From: CAYMDD01 sp964409675
GTDB lineage: Bacteria > Pseudomonadota > Alphaproteobacteria > Rickettsiales > SXRF01
Direction of reading: 5' to 3'
Assembly (NCBI GenBank): GCA_964409675.1
Contig: CAYPEF010000014.1
Span: 1-29,667, forward strand
Length of the DNA stretch: 29,667 bases
This document shows positions 1-7,408 of the stretch, piece after piece. The position numbers were made by a program, and so were the translations under genes. Positions within the stretch are counted from its first letter, which is position 1. Each line of letters starts with the position of its first letter. The notes below the pieces were generated by a model. The model was not told the origin of the DNA. It searched no databases and was given only the letters and a program-made list of their open reading frames with translations.

Positions 1-70
1 CCACCATGATCGCCGCCATCAGCAAAATGGTAAACACCGGGCGGCGAATGCAGAAGGCGGAGAGGTTCAT
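1..70 (-). CDS. RND efflux pump inner-membrane subunit, N-terminal fragment
   Basis: Only the first 23 codons lie in the window; the gene runs off the left edge. The visible start reads MNLSAFCIRRPVFTILLMAA. This is the classic N-terminus of AcrB/MexB-type or heavy-metal RND transporters: a short amphipathic helix, then the R-R-P-V-F-T motif leading into the first membrane segment. It lies about 147 bases downstream of the periplasmic adaptor gene on the same strand, so the two very probably form a proton-driven tripartite efflux pump. No outer-membrane factor is visible in the window. Substrate cannot be told from this fragment. Confidence 0.85.
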   Translation of the reverse strand, partial: MNLSAFCIRRPVFTILLMAAIMV

Positions 71-79
71 ATTCTACCC

Positions 80-206
80 GTCATCCCGGCGCAGGCCGGG
101 ACCCATGCCACGCATCCGCAATTTAATATCATAAAGGCACCGGCAGCACCTGCATTCTTATTCTGTCCGGAGGCAAGGCCTAGGTCCCGGCCTGCGCCGG
201 GACGAC
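80..206. repeat. Large imperfect palindrome between adaptor and RND genes
   Basis: Two 24-base arms (80-103 and 183-206) are reverse complements with one mismatch and flank a 79-base loop. Each arm itself contains a CCCGGC-GCAG-GCCGGG hairpin. The element lies between adaptor and pump genes, so it will be transcribed as a stem-loop that could set the ratio of the two proteins. The GTCATCCCGG edge recalls other palindromic repeats in this window. Confidence 0.65.
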
Positions 207-217
207 AAATGATACAG

Positions 218-1357
218 TTATGTCGCATCCGGGGTTTTCTCTTTCTTTTCCTTGTCTTCTCCCTGGAACTTCACGTTGCTGCCATCTTTCAGCGAAGCCA
301 GTCCATCAATGGCGATTTGCTCGCCTTCCTTTACCCCGTCGCTGATAATCGCCTGCCCATTCTGGATCCGCGCCACCGTCACCGGGCGCTTGGCGGCCTT
401 GCTTTCCTGGATCACGAACACGTAATCCGAATCCTGCCCGTGCTGCACGGCCACTTCCGGCACGGTAAGCGCGCCTGCTTCCGCGCCCAGCTGCAACAGC
501 AGGTTCACAAACATGCCCGGCCAGAGTTTTTCATCCTCGTTGGCAAAGCGCGCGCGCACTTCAAAACTGCCGGTAGTCGGTTCCACGCGGTTATCGATGT
601 AATCGACGGTTCCGCGCCCCGCCTCGCCCACGCCCTCGCGCAGGGCGGTGACATTGACGCCGCCGCCCTGCATGGCGCTGCGCACGCTATCCAGGTATTT
701 CTGCGACAGCGAGGTCTGCACGCGAATCGGCTTCAGCTGGTTGATGGTGACCAGCGCCGCATCGTTGGCTTTCACGTTATTGCCGACGGTGACGCTGATG
801 GTGCCGGTGCGCCCGCTGATCGGGGCGAGGATGCGCGAATAGCCGAGCTGCACGCGCACATTCTCCAGGCTCGCTTCGCTGGCGTGGATGGTGGCTTTCT
901 GCGCCTCATAGGCGGCGCGGTCGGTGTCGAGCTGCTGCGCGGCGGCGAATCCCTGCTTGTTGAGCGAGCGCGTGCGCTCGTATTTCACGCGCAAATTCTC
1001 CAGCTGCGCCTTGTCGCGCAGCACATTCGCCTGCAATTCGCCGAGCTGCGCTTTCAGCGCGCGGTCATCCAGCACGAACAGCACGTCGCCTTCCTTCACA
1101 TAATCACCGTCGCGGAAGCGCACCTCGGTGATCAGCGAATCCAGCCGCGAGCGCACGGCCACACTCTGGTAGGGCACCACGCTGCCTACCTCGCGGATTT
1201 CCAGCGGCATGTCGCGTTTTGTCACCGCAGCCGTACTGATGGTGACCGGCGGCGTCGATTTTTCCTTCTCCTTGCCGCCGTGCGACAGGAAATAAACGGC
1301 GGCGATGGCGGCAACGCCGCCGATGGCAAGCGCCCGCTGCTTGGTGTTCAGGTTCAT
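218..1357 (-). CDS. RND efflux periplasmic adaptor (membrane fusion protein)
   Basis: This 379-residue protein has the architecture of AcrA/MexA/MdtA-type adaptors that bridge an RND pump to an outer-membrane channel. A single N-terminal membrane segment lies at about residues 9-24, with no lipobox cysteine, so it is probably anchored by an uncleaved helix. Two half-lipoyl segments (about 67-97 and 176-195, the second containing APISGRTG) flank an alpha-hairpin of about 100-160. Beta-barrel and membrane-proximal domains follow, and the tail is Lys/Glu-rich. The ATG overlaps the end of the upstream marR gene in an ATGA four-base overlap, which indicates translational coupling. The RND gene follows downstream. 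Family assignment is firm; substrate is unknown. Confidence 0.92.
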   Translation of the reverse strand: MNLNTKQRALAIGGVAAIAAVYFLSHGGKEKEKSTPPVTISTAAVTKRDMPLEIREVGSVVPYQSVAVRSRLDSLITEVRFRDGDYVKEGDVLFVLDDRALKAQLGELQANVLRDKAQLENLRVKYERTRSLNKQGFAAAQQLDTDRAAYEAQKATIHASEASLENVRVQLGYSRILAPISGRTGTISVTVGNNVKANDAALVTINQLKPIRVQTSLSQKYLDSVRSAMQGGGVNVTALREGVGEAGRGTVDYIDNRVEPTTGSFEVRARFANEDEKLWPGMFVNLLLQLGAEAGALTVPEVAVQHGQDSDYVFVIQESKAAKRPVTVARIQNGQAIISDGVKEGEQIAIDGLASLKDGSNVKFQGEDKEKKEKTPDAT

Positions 1358-1824
1358 GTGCGCGTCCCGGGTGGCTGGTTCATCATGTCCGCCATGTTGT
1401 TTTTCAGGCGTTTTAAGTAATTGAGCAATACCGCATGGTCGCCGGCGCTGAAGCCCTTCAGCGCGTCGCTGCGCGTGGCGACGGCGATCTTGCGGATTTC
1501 CTTGAGAATGCCCTGCGCTTTGTCCGTCACATAGACCTGCTTGGCGCGGCGGTCTTCGGGGTCGGGGCGGCGCTCGGTCCAGCCGGCTTTTTCCATGCGG
1601 TCCAGCAGCCGGGCGAGGGTAATCGGCTCAATTTCCATGCATTCGGCCAGCTGCGTCTGGCGGATGCCAGGCTGGCGGCGCAGGATGGCAAGCACGCGCC
1701 ATTGCGAGCGGGTGAGGCCAAGATGCTGCACCCGGCGGTCGAAGCAAATGCGCATCGCATGCGCCAGCTCATGAATCAGCAGGCTTTCGTTTACGCTGTC
1801 ATCATCGAGGACAAATCCGCTCAT
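1354..1824 (-). CDS. MarR-family transcriptional regulator
   Basis: This is a 156-residue winged-helix regulator of typical MarR length. The recognition helix lies around residues 55-80 and the wing contains DPEDRRAKQVYVT (88-100), matching the family's D-x-D-R-R signature. Flanking helices would form the dimer interface. It is the first gene of a tightly coupled efflux operon (ATGA overlap with the adaptor gene). The likely role is local repression of the operon, relieved by a pump substrate; that is inference from the frequent marR-efflux pairing. No strong Shine-Dalgarno is visible before the ATG. Inverted repeats lie just upstream at 1860-1894. Confidence 0.92.
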   Translation of the reverse strand: MSGFVLDDDSVNESLLIHELAHAMRICFDRRVQHLGLTRSQWRVLAILRRQPGIRQTQLAECMEIEPITLARLLDRMEKAGWTERRPDPEDRRAKQVYVTDKAQGILKEIRKIAVATRSDALKGFSAGDHAVLLNYLKRLKNNMADMMNQPPGTRT

Positions 1825-1859
1825 GCCGCGCAGAATACCATATCCTGCTTATAATAACA

Positions 1860-1894
1860 ATCACTGGCAATTTGATATTAGGTTAACGATAACC
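1860..1894. promoter_or_regulatory. Candidate operator region upstream of the marR-efflux operon
   Basis: The AT-rich intergenic stretch holds two short inverted repeats: ATCA-N9-TGAT (1860-1876) and GGTTA-ACGA-TAACC (1881-1894). They sit 36-70 bases upstream of the marR start codon, where a MarR autoregulatory operator would be expected. No matched -35/-10 pair could be assigned with confidence. The site is inferred from symmetry and position only. Confidence 0.35.
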
Positions 1895-2020
1895 ATATGA
1901 ATAATAGAAAAATATAATGATATACCATTTGCACATGCGACGCATTTCATGTACTTCCTAATGCGCAATTTATACGTAATCTGCTTCCATCATCTGCCCA
2001 TTCAGAAGACGTTCAAGCGT

Positions 2021-2368
2021 ATGCCTGCACAGCAATCCCGTATTTTTCCCGATAAGCTACTGAAGCAACTGACCGATGCCGCCGATGACCCCGTCAACAT
2101 TACTCCCGGCGAGCGGGCGCGGATTGCCATGGAAGCGCTGCTGCATGCCGTCGATATCCTCGACAGCACCTCGCACCCGGTGATGCGGCAGACGCCGGTA
2201 ACGCTGGAGCATGAGCTGAATGCGCAGCGTTTCGACAAAGCGCTTGCGCAGCAGCTGGCGCGGCTGGCGGATATTCATGCGCGCTGCGCGGATTATTTTA
2301 CGATTACGGAAGAAGCGGCAGAAGAAGTAGCGCTTTGCGTGGTGACGGTAAAGCGCATGCGCGCCTGA
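2021..2368 (+). CDS. Hypothetical small helical protein
   Basis: This 115-residue protein is not recognised. It is predicted mostly helical, without signal peptide or membrane segment, and contains the stretch ITPGERARIAMEALLHAVDI followed by a second helical region rich in Ala and Leu. An upstream in-frame ATG (1949) would add 24 hydrophobic and basic residues from AT-rich sequence with no ribosome site, so the internal ATG at 2021 is preferred, though its own ribosome site is weak. The stop codon TGA (2366-2368) directly abuts the stop of the convergent ABC-F gene with no gap. Codon use matches the GC-rich neighbours, which supports it being real. Confidence 0.6.
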   Translation: MPAQQSRIFPDKLLKQLTDAADDPVNITPGERARIAMEALLHAVDILDSTSHPVMRQTPVTLEHELNAQRFDKALAQQLARLADIHARCADYFTITEEAAEEVALCVVTVKRMRA

Positions 2369-4216
2369 TCATTCCTCCTGTGCGCGCAGCTCATCCAGTT
2401 CCAGCCAGCGCGATTCTGCCATGTCCAGCTCGCTTTGCGCCTTCGGCAGGCGGCGCGAGGCGGTATCGAAGCGCTCCGGCTCGCGTATGTAGAGATCGGC
2501 ATCGGAGAGCAGTTCGCGCAAGCTAATGATTTCTGTTTCCAGCGCCTGCATTTTCCCCGGCAATTGCTCCAGCTCATGCTTTAGCTTGAAAGACATTTTC
2601 GTGCGTGGGCGCGGCGCTTCCGGCGCGGCGACGGTGGAGGGGGCGGCGGCTTTCGCCTTGGCGGGCGCAGGCTGCTGCGCGCGCTTGGCGTTTAAATAAT
2701 CCGTATAGCCGCCGATATGCTGCTCCACCACGCCGCCTCCTTCAAAGGCGAGGATTTCGGTGACAGTGCGGTCCAGAAAATCGCGGTCATGACTGACCAG
2801 AATCAACGTGCCTTCATATTCGGCGAGCAATTCCTGCAGCATGTCCAGCGTATCCATGTCGAGGTCGTTGGTCGGCTCATCAAGGATCAGCACGTTGCCG
2901 GGATGCGCCAGCACGCGGGCGAGCATCAGCCGGTTCTGCTGGCCGCCGGAGAGCGTGCCCACTAAATCCCGCGCGAGGCGGGGGTCGAACAGGAACTGCT
3001 TGAGGTAGCCGCACACATGCACCGGGCGTTTTTCTTCGCCGCTGCCCAGAAACACATAATCGCCACCGTTGGGGCAGAGCGTATCCCACAGGCTTTTTTT
3101 GGGGTTTAGGGCGCTGCGGTTCTGGTCGAAATAGGCGATCTCGCTGTTCTTGCCGCGGAAGATGCGCCCTTCATCCGGCTGCAATTCGTTGGTGAGCAGT
3201 TTCAGGAAGGTCGATTTGCCGGAGCCGTTGCGCCCCAGGATGCCGATGCGATCACCGCGGATGATGCGCAGCGAAAAATCCTGCAGGATAGGAATTTTCT
3301 TCCCGTCGCGTTGGAAGGATTTGCCGACCTGCTTGAACTCGGCGACAATTTTGGAGGCAGGAATCGGCTTCAGCGGATCGGCGTCGATGCCGCGCCGGTG
3401 CTGCAGATAGGAATGCTTGTCCGCTTTAAGTTTTTCGCGCAAGCGATTGAGTTCACGGAGCCTCCGCACATTGCGCTTGCGCCGCGCGCTGACGCCGCCC
3501 TGCGTCCAGTCCACTTCCGCGTCGAGCTTTTTTTGCATATTCTGCAGCGCGCGCGCTTCCTGCTCCAGGATAGTTTCCGCCCATGCTTCAAACGCGCCGT
3601 AGCCGCGCGGGGAGGTGCGTATGGTGCCGCGGTCGATCCAGAAAATTTTCTGCGAGATGGCGGTAAGGAAGGCGCGGTCGTGGCTCACGCAGATAAATGC
3701 GCCGCGGTAGGCATGCAAATACCGCTCCAGCCATTCGATGGCGGTGAGGTCAAGATGGTTGGTGGGCTCGTCCAGCAGCAGCAGATCGGGCGCGGCAATC
3801 AGCGCCTGCGCGAGCGCGGCGCGGCGGGCCTGCCCGCCGGAGAGGGTGTCCATCAGCGCCTCCGCCTCCAGCTCCAGCGGAGCCATCATCTGGTCGGCGA
3901 GGTGGTGCTTTTCCTCCGAGCGCTCCTGCGCCGATAAGCCGGAAAGCACGAAGGAGCGCACTGTATCATCCGGGCTATGCTCGATTTTCTGCGCGAGATA
4001 GCCGATGCGCAGGCCCGGCAGCATGAAGCGCGAACCGGCGTCCGGCTCCAGCTCGCCGGTGATCAGGCGCATCAGCGTGGTTTTTCCCGCGCCGTTCTTG
4101 CCGACGAGGCAGATACGGTCATGCTCGTTGACGTGCAGTCGGATGCCATCGAACAACGGCTTGCCGCCAAAATGCACGGAGACGTCTTCCAGGCTGATGA
4201 GTACACGGCTGTTCAT
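2369..4216 (-). CDS. uup: ABC-F family ATPase, Uup-like
   Basis: This 615-residue soluble protein has two ABC cassettes and no membrane segments. The first has Walker A at 39-46 (GKNGAGKT), LSGGQ at 125-129 and Walker B at 145-150. The second has Walker A at 328-335 (GRNGSGKS), LSGGQ at 422-426 and Walker B at 442-447. The charged interdomain linker is around 215-285. A Pro/Ala-rich tether (about 515-540) leads into a C-terminal coiled coil (540-615), the hallmark of the Uup branch. ABC-F proteins act on ribosomes; Uup also has reported effects on DNA-structure processing and transposon precise excision. The gene appears monocistronic. Other ABC-F subgroups remain possible, but the C-terminal extension favours Uup. 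Confidence 0.88.
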   Translation of the reverse strand: MNSRVLISLEDVSVHFGGKPLFDGIRLHVNEHDRICLVGKNGAGKTTLMRLITGELEPDAGSRFMLPGLRIGYLAQKIEHSPDDTVRSFVLSGLSAQERSEEKHHLADQMMAPLELEAEALMDTLSGGQARRAALAQALIAAPDLLLLDEPTNHLDLTAIEWLERYLHAYRGAFICVSHDRAFLTAISQKIFWIDRGTIRTSPRGYGAFEAWAETILEQEARALQNMQKKLDAEVDWTQGGVSARRKRNVRRLRELNRLREKLKADKHSYLQHRRGIDADPLKPIPASKIVAEFKQVGKSFQRDGKKIPILQDFSLRIIRGDRIGILGRNGSGKSTFLKLLTNELQPDEGRIFRGKNSEIAYFDQNRSALNPKKSLWDTLCPNGGDYVFLGSGEEKRPVHVCGYLKQFLFDPRLARDLVGTLSGGQQNRLMLARVLAHPGNVLILDEPTNDLDMDTLDMLQELLAEYEGTLILVSHDRDFLDRTVTEILAFEGGGVVEQHIGGYTDYLNAKRAQQPAPAKAKAAAPSTVAAPEAPRPRTKMSFKLKHELEQLPGKMQALETEIISLRELLSDADLYIREPERFDTASRRLPKAQSELDMAESRWLELDELRAQEE

Positions 4217-4801
4217 GCGGGCACTATAGCACAGGCGAGGTGCTGTGCGCGCTGAATGTATATTCCCACCGCAAGCAGCAACCTATCACCCCTGTCATTC
4301 TCACGAATGCGGGAATCCAGCCTATCCTTTTGCGCCGCAGACGCGCCGCACTGGATGCCCGCCTGCGCGGGTATGGCAATAAATAGTACGCCGTAAGCGT
4401 GGAGTAGGGGGTTGCGTGTGTTAATCAATGCGTGCACGGAATTGGTTAGCGGCAAGATGAAAATAATGGCATTGCTATACGCGAACGATGCGGAAAATAC
4501 GAGCGGGATTTTTCTAAAAAACTTATTTTTTCAGTTATTTATTTTAAAAACATTATCAAAAACATTAGGTAAAAAATATTAAAATAACGATATAAATCGG
4601 GTAATTGTATTAAACCCCGTTAGATTTCAATAATTCTCAGTGTGGCCTTTTTGTCTCAATGGCGGTAATAATGTTATGCGGGTGCAATGAGCGTTTGCGC
4701 AAAAAAGGCAAACAGCATTTAATGCAGCATTATGCATATGCATGATGAGCCGCTGCGCCGGCTCCGGTCATCCGCCGCTTTCCGTAGAGAGTCCGTACAG
4801 C
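4217..4801. other. Intergenic AT-rich stretch
   Basis: No convincing gene is seen here. It contains the palindromic repeat at 4294-4380, then a strikingly AT-rich block (about 4500-4640) in an otherwise GC-rich window, and finally the 12-base perfect palindrome ATGCATATGCAT at 4732-4743, about 60 bases before the zinc-ribbon gene. The AT-rich block is a plausible promoter or nucleoid-protein target, but no clean promoter hexamers were assigned. Confidence 0.6.
4294..4380 (-). repeat. Dispersed palindromic repeat, copy A
   Basis: Imperfect inverted arms (4294-4320, starting GTCATTCTCACG and ending GGGAATCCAG; 4351-4380, starting CTGGATGCCCGC) enclose a GC-rich core at 4328-4350. Read on the minus strand, the core shares GCGTCTGCGGCGC plus a following AAAAG with the element at 28978-29073, and the arms also match. 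These are therefore two copies of one family of roughly 90 bases. Confidence 0.65.
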
Positions 4802-5221
4802 ATGAACCCCCAATGTCCTAAATGCGGACGCCACCATAGCATTAAAAGCGGCAGCGTGCAGGGTAAGCAGCGGTGGAAGTGCAAGGTATGCGCCTTCCAG
4901 TTCACCCGCACCACTCGCCGTGGCAAGCCGCTCTGGCAGAAATCACTGGTGGTATTTCTTTATTCGCACGGCCTGCCGCTGCAAACCATCGCCGGCCTGC
5001 TTTCCGTGCAGCCGAGCACCGTGCTGAAATGGGTGCGCGCCTATGAGAGCGACTACCGCGCCGGACAGGAAAACGGCGCGCATATCAAGATTATGGAATT
5101 ATCGGATATGGGGAAGCAGCTGGCAAAAGAGCAGAACGGGGCGGGGCGGCTGTGGATTGCCATTGATAACATTCCGCTGCCTAAAAGCGTAGCCATCAGT
5201 ATTCATCATCCGGCGGAATAG
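4802..5221 (+). CDS. Orphan IS1 InsA-like zinc-ribbon / helix-turn-helix protein
   Basis: This 139-residue protein opens with a zinc ribbon (C5-x2-C8 and C27-x2-C30, reading CPKCGRHH... and CKVC) and continues into a helix-turn-helix (about 50-75, with LQTIAGLLSVQPSTVLKWV). This is the arrangement of the InsA DNA-binding half of IS1-type transposases. No InsB/DDE catalytic frame follows and no terminal inverted repeats are seen, so it is not a complete insertion sequence. The C-terminal 50 residues (ending in an Ile/His-rich tail) look specific. The ATG at 4802 starts just before the zinc ribbon; an upstream ATG at 4742 would add 20 residues. It may be a domesticated DNA-binding protein, perhaps regulating the downstream secretion cassette; that is inference. 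Confidence 0.7.
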   Translation: MNPQCPKCGRHHSIKSGSVQGKQRWKCKVCAFQFTRTTRRGKPLWQKSLVVFLYSHGLPLQTIAGLLSVQPSTVLKWVRAYESDYRAGQENGAHIKIMELSDMGKQLAKEQNGAGRLWIAIDNIPLPKSVAISIHHPAE

Positions 5222-5456
5222 CGACCATCGCAACCGCATTTAACTTTTTCTAATGCACTTAACCCGCTCTTTTGTCCTTCTCGCAAAAGGGGGATTCTCG
5301 CTTTCGCGAGGATGGCATTTAGGGCGAGGAGGTGGGATTTAATAATTGCAGATAGGAAAAATGGAATTGCCACTGCCATTAAATAGCGGCGGCAAACGCA
5401 ATTAGCGCATTCCAGTATCAATGCCGCCGGACCTTTTGCCATTCTCCCGTGTAACT

Positions 5457-5804
5457 TACCCACGCATACACCAGATACAGAGAGCATCGCAAACTGTCGG
5501 CAACATCCATAGAAAGAATGCGCTAACAGATTAACTATAATTTTTCCTCCGTCTGATTGCCGTATGAAGCCAATGCAAAATACATAAAGCGGACATAATT
5601 TTTGCCCGGAATGCAAAAATTGCGCTGCTAAATCGTCACGCCCTTAACGCTTAATCGTGACATTACATAGGAAATAACATTTTCTTATCTAACGAAAAAT
5701 AACATTAGTTGGGAAATCTGGTCGATTTGGGGTTGTTTTTTGGGCTCTGGCAGGTATCTTGCATGTACCCACGCACCATGCATTACACCAGAAACAGGGA
5801 GCAT
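5457..5804 (+). repeat. Imperfect direct repeat upstream of the RTX gene
   Basis: Copy 1 (5457-5487) and copy 2 (5766-5804) both read TACCCACGCA, then ACACCAGA and a purine-rich ACAG(A/G)GAGCAT. Copy 2 has about 8 extra bases in the middle and forms the leader just before the RTX start codon. Copy 1 lacks a start codon downstream. This looks like a local duplication of the gene's leader. Confidence 0.5.
5733..5760 (+). promoter_or_regulatory. Candidate sigma-70-type promoter for the RTX/T1SS cassette
   Basis: TTGTTT (5733-5738) is followed after 16 bases by TATCTT (5755-5760). This would start transcription about 45 bases before the RTX ATG and include the GGGAG ribosome site. Both hexamers match consensus only partly, so this is a candidate by inspection. 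Confidence 0.35.
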
Positions 5805-5810
5805 TAATCC

Positions 5811-7349
5811 ATGTCAGATACACTTGCGTATGTTTACGAATTGCAAAAGGCCAGCTACCAATCCTTATCAAGCCTGAAATTCAAAATTGCGGTGGTTGAC
5901 CGCGACGACGCGCAGCTCACCTCCGCGCAGGTCAACCAGCTGGAATCAACGGGCAAGAATATCATCGGCTATTTAAGCATCGGTGAGGCAGAAAATTACC
6001 GTGATTATTGGCAGAGCAGCTGGAACTCCAGTCCTCCGAGCTTTGTGCTTGGCGAAAACCCCGACTGGCCCGGCAATTACGAAGTGAAATTCTGGGACGC
6101 CGGCTGGCAGAAGATCATCCTTGATAAAGCGGTGACGCTCGCCAAGGAAGGCTATTCCGGCATCTGCCTCGACGTGGTGGATGTGTATAATAATCAGGAC
6201 GTCGCCAGCGCCTATACCGGCCCCGGCACTGCCCGCGATGCCATGATGGCCTTTGTCGGCAAGATCAGCGACGCGACCAAAGCGATCAACCCCGATTTCA
6301 AGCTGATCCAGAATAACGCGCTCGACCTGCTCACCGTCAACCCCGACGATCCCAGCAGCGCCACCAACAGCGCCTACCTCTCCAAAATCGACGGCGTGAA
6401 CGCCGAAAGCACCTTCTACCTACCCAGCAACGCCAAAACCACCTGGGGCGACTGGAACAACCAATACCTGGCGCACGCAGTGGATGCGGGCAAGACGGTG
6501 TTTTCCATCGACTACCCGAGCAGTGAAAGCGCCCAGCAGGATTTCATCAACAAGGCTGCTGCTAAGGGCTATGTGCCCTTCACCGCCAACCAGGCGCTCG
6601 ATAACAACATCGACTCCACCAATTACCAGGTGCTGGATAAGATGGCGTCCGCCGTCGATCATTTCCTCGCCCACGCCACCGGTAGCACCGGCGGCACCAC
6701 CGACGGTGGCACGACGCCCACCCCAACTCCGGCTCCCGCCACCGAGCCGACCAATTACATCGTGGACAGCGACGCGGGGCATTCTTTAAACGGCGTTTCC
6801 TACCATGACGAAATCTTCGGCAACGGCGGCAACGATACCGTTCATGGCAACGCTGGCAATGATTATATCGAAGGCAACGGCGGCTATGACACGCTCTATG
6901 GCGATGATGGCAACGACGTATTGTTCGGCAACGATGGCAACGATAAGATCTATGGCGGCACTGGCCATGACTATATGGAAGGCAATGCCGGCAGCGATTA
7001 CCTCTTCGGCGCCGACGGCAACGACGTTCTCTGGGGTGGCGACGGTAGCGACATCATCATTGGCGGCACCGGTGACGACGATCTTTATGGCAATGCCGGG
7101 GCTGACAAGTTCAGCTTCAACGTCCTCAAGGGCGGGCATGACGTGATCAATGACTTCGAAGGCGCAGGCGCTGCCAAGGGCGATATCATCGCCCTGTCAT
7201 CGCAGATTTACAAAACCGTGGCACAAGTGCTAAATAATATCACTTACGAGCATGGCGATGCCATCATCCACCTCGACGGAGACAATACCATCACCGTGGC
7301 GGGCGTGCCCGACCACGCACTGACCGCCGACGATTTCCAGATCGTCTAA
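5811..7349 (+). CDS. Type I-secreted RTX protein with GH114 glycosidase domain
   Basis: This 512-residue protein has no N-terminal signal peptide. Residues about 5-288 form a GH114 (endo-alpha-1,4-polygalactosaminidase / PelA-hydrolase-like) barrel, with GYLSIGEAE at 53-61, presumed catalytic Asp121 in ICLDVVD and Glu199 in NAES. A Gly/Thr/Pro linker (289-315) leads to eleven tandem calcium-binding nonapeptides (337-435, of type GNGGNDTVH, GDDGNDVLF), then a C-terminal domain ending in hydrophobic DFQIV, the usual uncleaved type I secretion signal. It is followed by its ABC exporter and HlyD adaptor. By family, it should hydrolyse GalNAc/galactosamine-rich polymers outside the cell. A nearby pel operon with its own GH114 protein suggests matrix remodelling or dispersal (inference). 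GGGAG at 5797-5801 serves as ribosome site. Confidence 0.9.
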   Translation: MSDTLAYVYELQKASYQSLSSLKFKIAVVDRDDAQLTSAQVNQLESTGKNIIGYLSIGEAENYRDYWQSSWNSSPPSFVLGENPDWPGNYEVKFWDAGWQKIILDKAVTLAKEGYSGICLDVVDVYNNQDVASAYTGPGTARDAMMAFVGKISDATKAINPDFKLIQNNALDLLTVNPDDPSSATNSAYLSKIDGVNAESTFYLPSNAKTTWGDWNNQYLAHAVDAGKTVFSIDYPSSESAQQDFINKAAAKGYVPFTANQALDNNIDSTNYQVLDKMASAVDHFLAHATGSTGGTTDGGTTPTPTPAPATEPTNYIVDSDAGHSLNGVSYHDEIFGNGGNDTVHGNAGNDYIEGNGGYDTLYGDDGNDVLFGNDGNDKIYGGTGHDYMEGNAGSDYLFGADGNDVLWGGDGSDIIIGGTGDDDLYGNAGADKFSFNVLKGGHDVINDFEGAGAAKGDIIALSSQIYKTVAQVLNNITYEHGDAIIHLDGDNTITVAGVPDHALTADDFQIV

Positions 7350-7355
7350 AGGTTG

Positions 7356-7389
7356 CCGGCAGGCCGTAAGCGCTCCGGCGGCCTGCCGG
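7356..7389 (+). terminator. Intercistronic hairpin between RTX gene and exporter gene (attenuator)
   Basis: A perfect 10-base stem, CCGGCAGGCC (7356-7365) with GGCCTGCCGG (7380-7389), has a 14-base loop and is followed by only TTT. It starts 6 bases after the RTX stop codon and ends just before the exporter's ribosome site. It may partly terminate transcription, or protect the 3' end of the RTX message, so that the secreted protein is made in excess of its exporter. Confidence 0.6.
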
Positions 7390-7408
7390 TTTGAAGAAAG
7401 GAAGCGAA

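Larger units (their letters stand above)
5222..5810. other. Long upstream region of the RTX cassette
   Basis: This 589-base region has no convincing gene; an antisense open frame is rejected below. It contains a half-copy of the palindromic repeat type (around 5277-5322, with a CTCGC-TTTC-GCGAG hairpin), two related copies of a sequence that ends at the RTX ribosome site, and a candidate promoter near 5733-5760. Its length and AT-rich 3' part suit a regulated promoter region. Confidence 0.5.

Noticed and set aside
209..1420. Long plus-strand open frame over the efflux adaptor gene
   Set aside because: It is the antisense shadow of a clear adaptor gene; its translation is low-complexity and has no recognisable domain.
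4802..5221. A complete IS1 insertion sequence
   Set aside because: No catalytic InsB-like frame, terminal inverted repeats or target duplication could be found.
5206..5616. Minus-strand open frame of 136 codons in the gap before the RTX gene
   Set aside because: No good ribosome site, unusual Cys-rich composition, runs through a repeat half-copy and overlaps the end of the zinc-ribbon gene.
6786..7139. Minus-strand repetitive Val/Ala/Ile-rich open frame
   Set aside because: Mirror of the RTX nonapeptide repeats; the periodicity comes from the sense strand.
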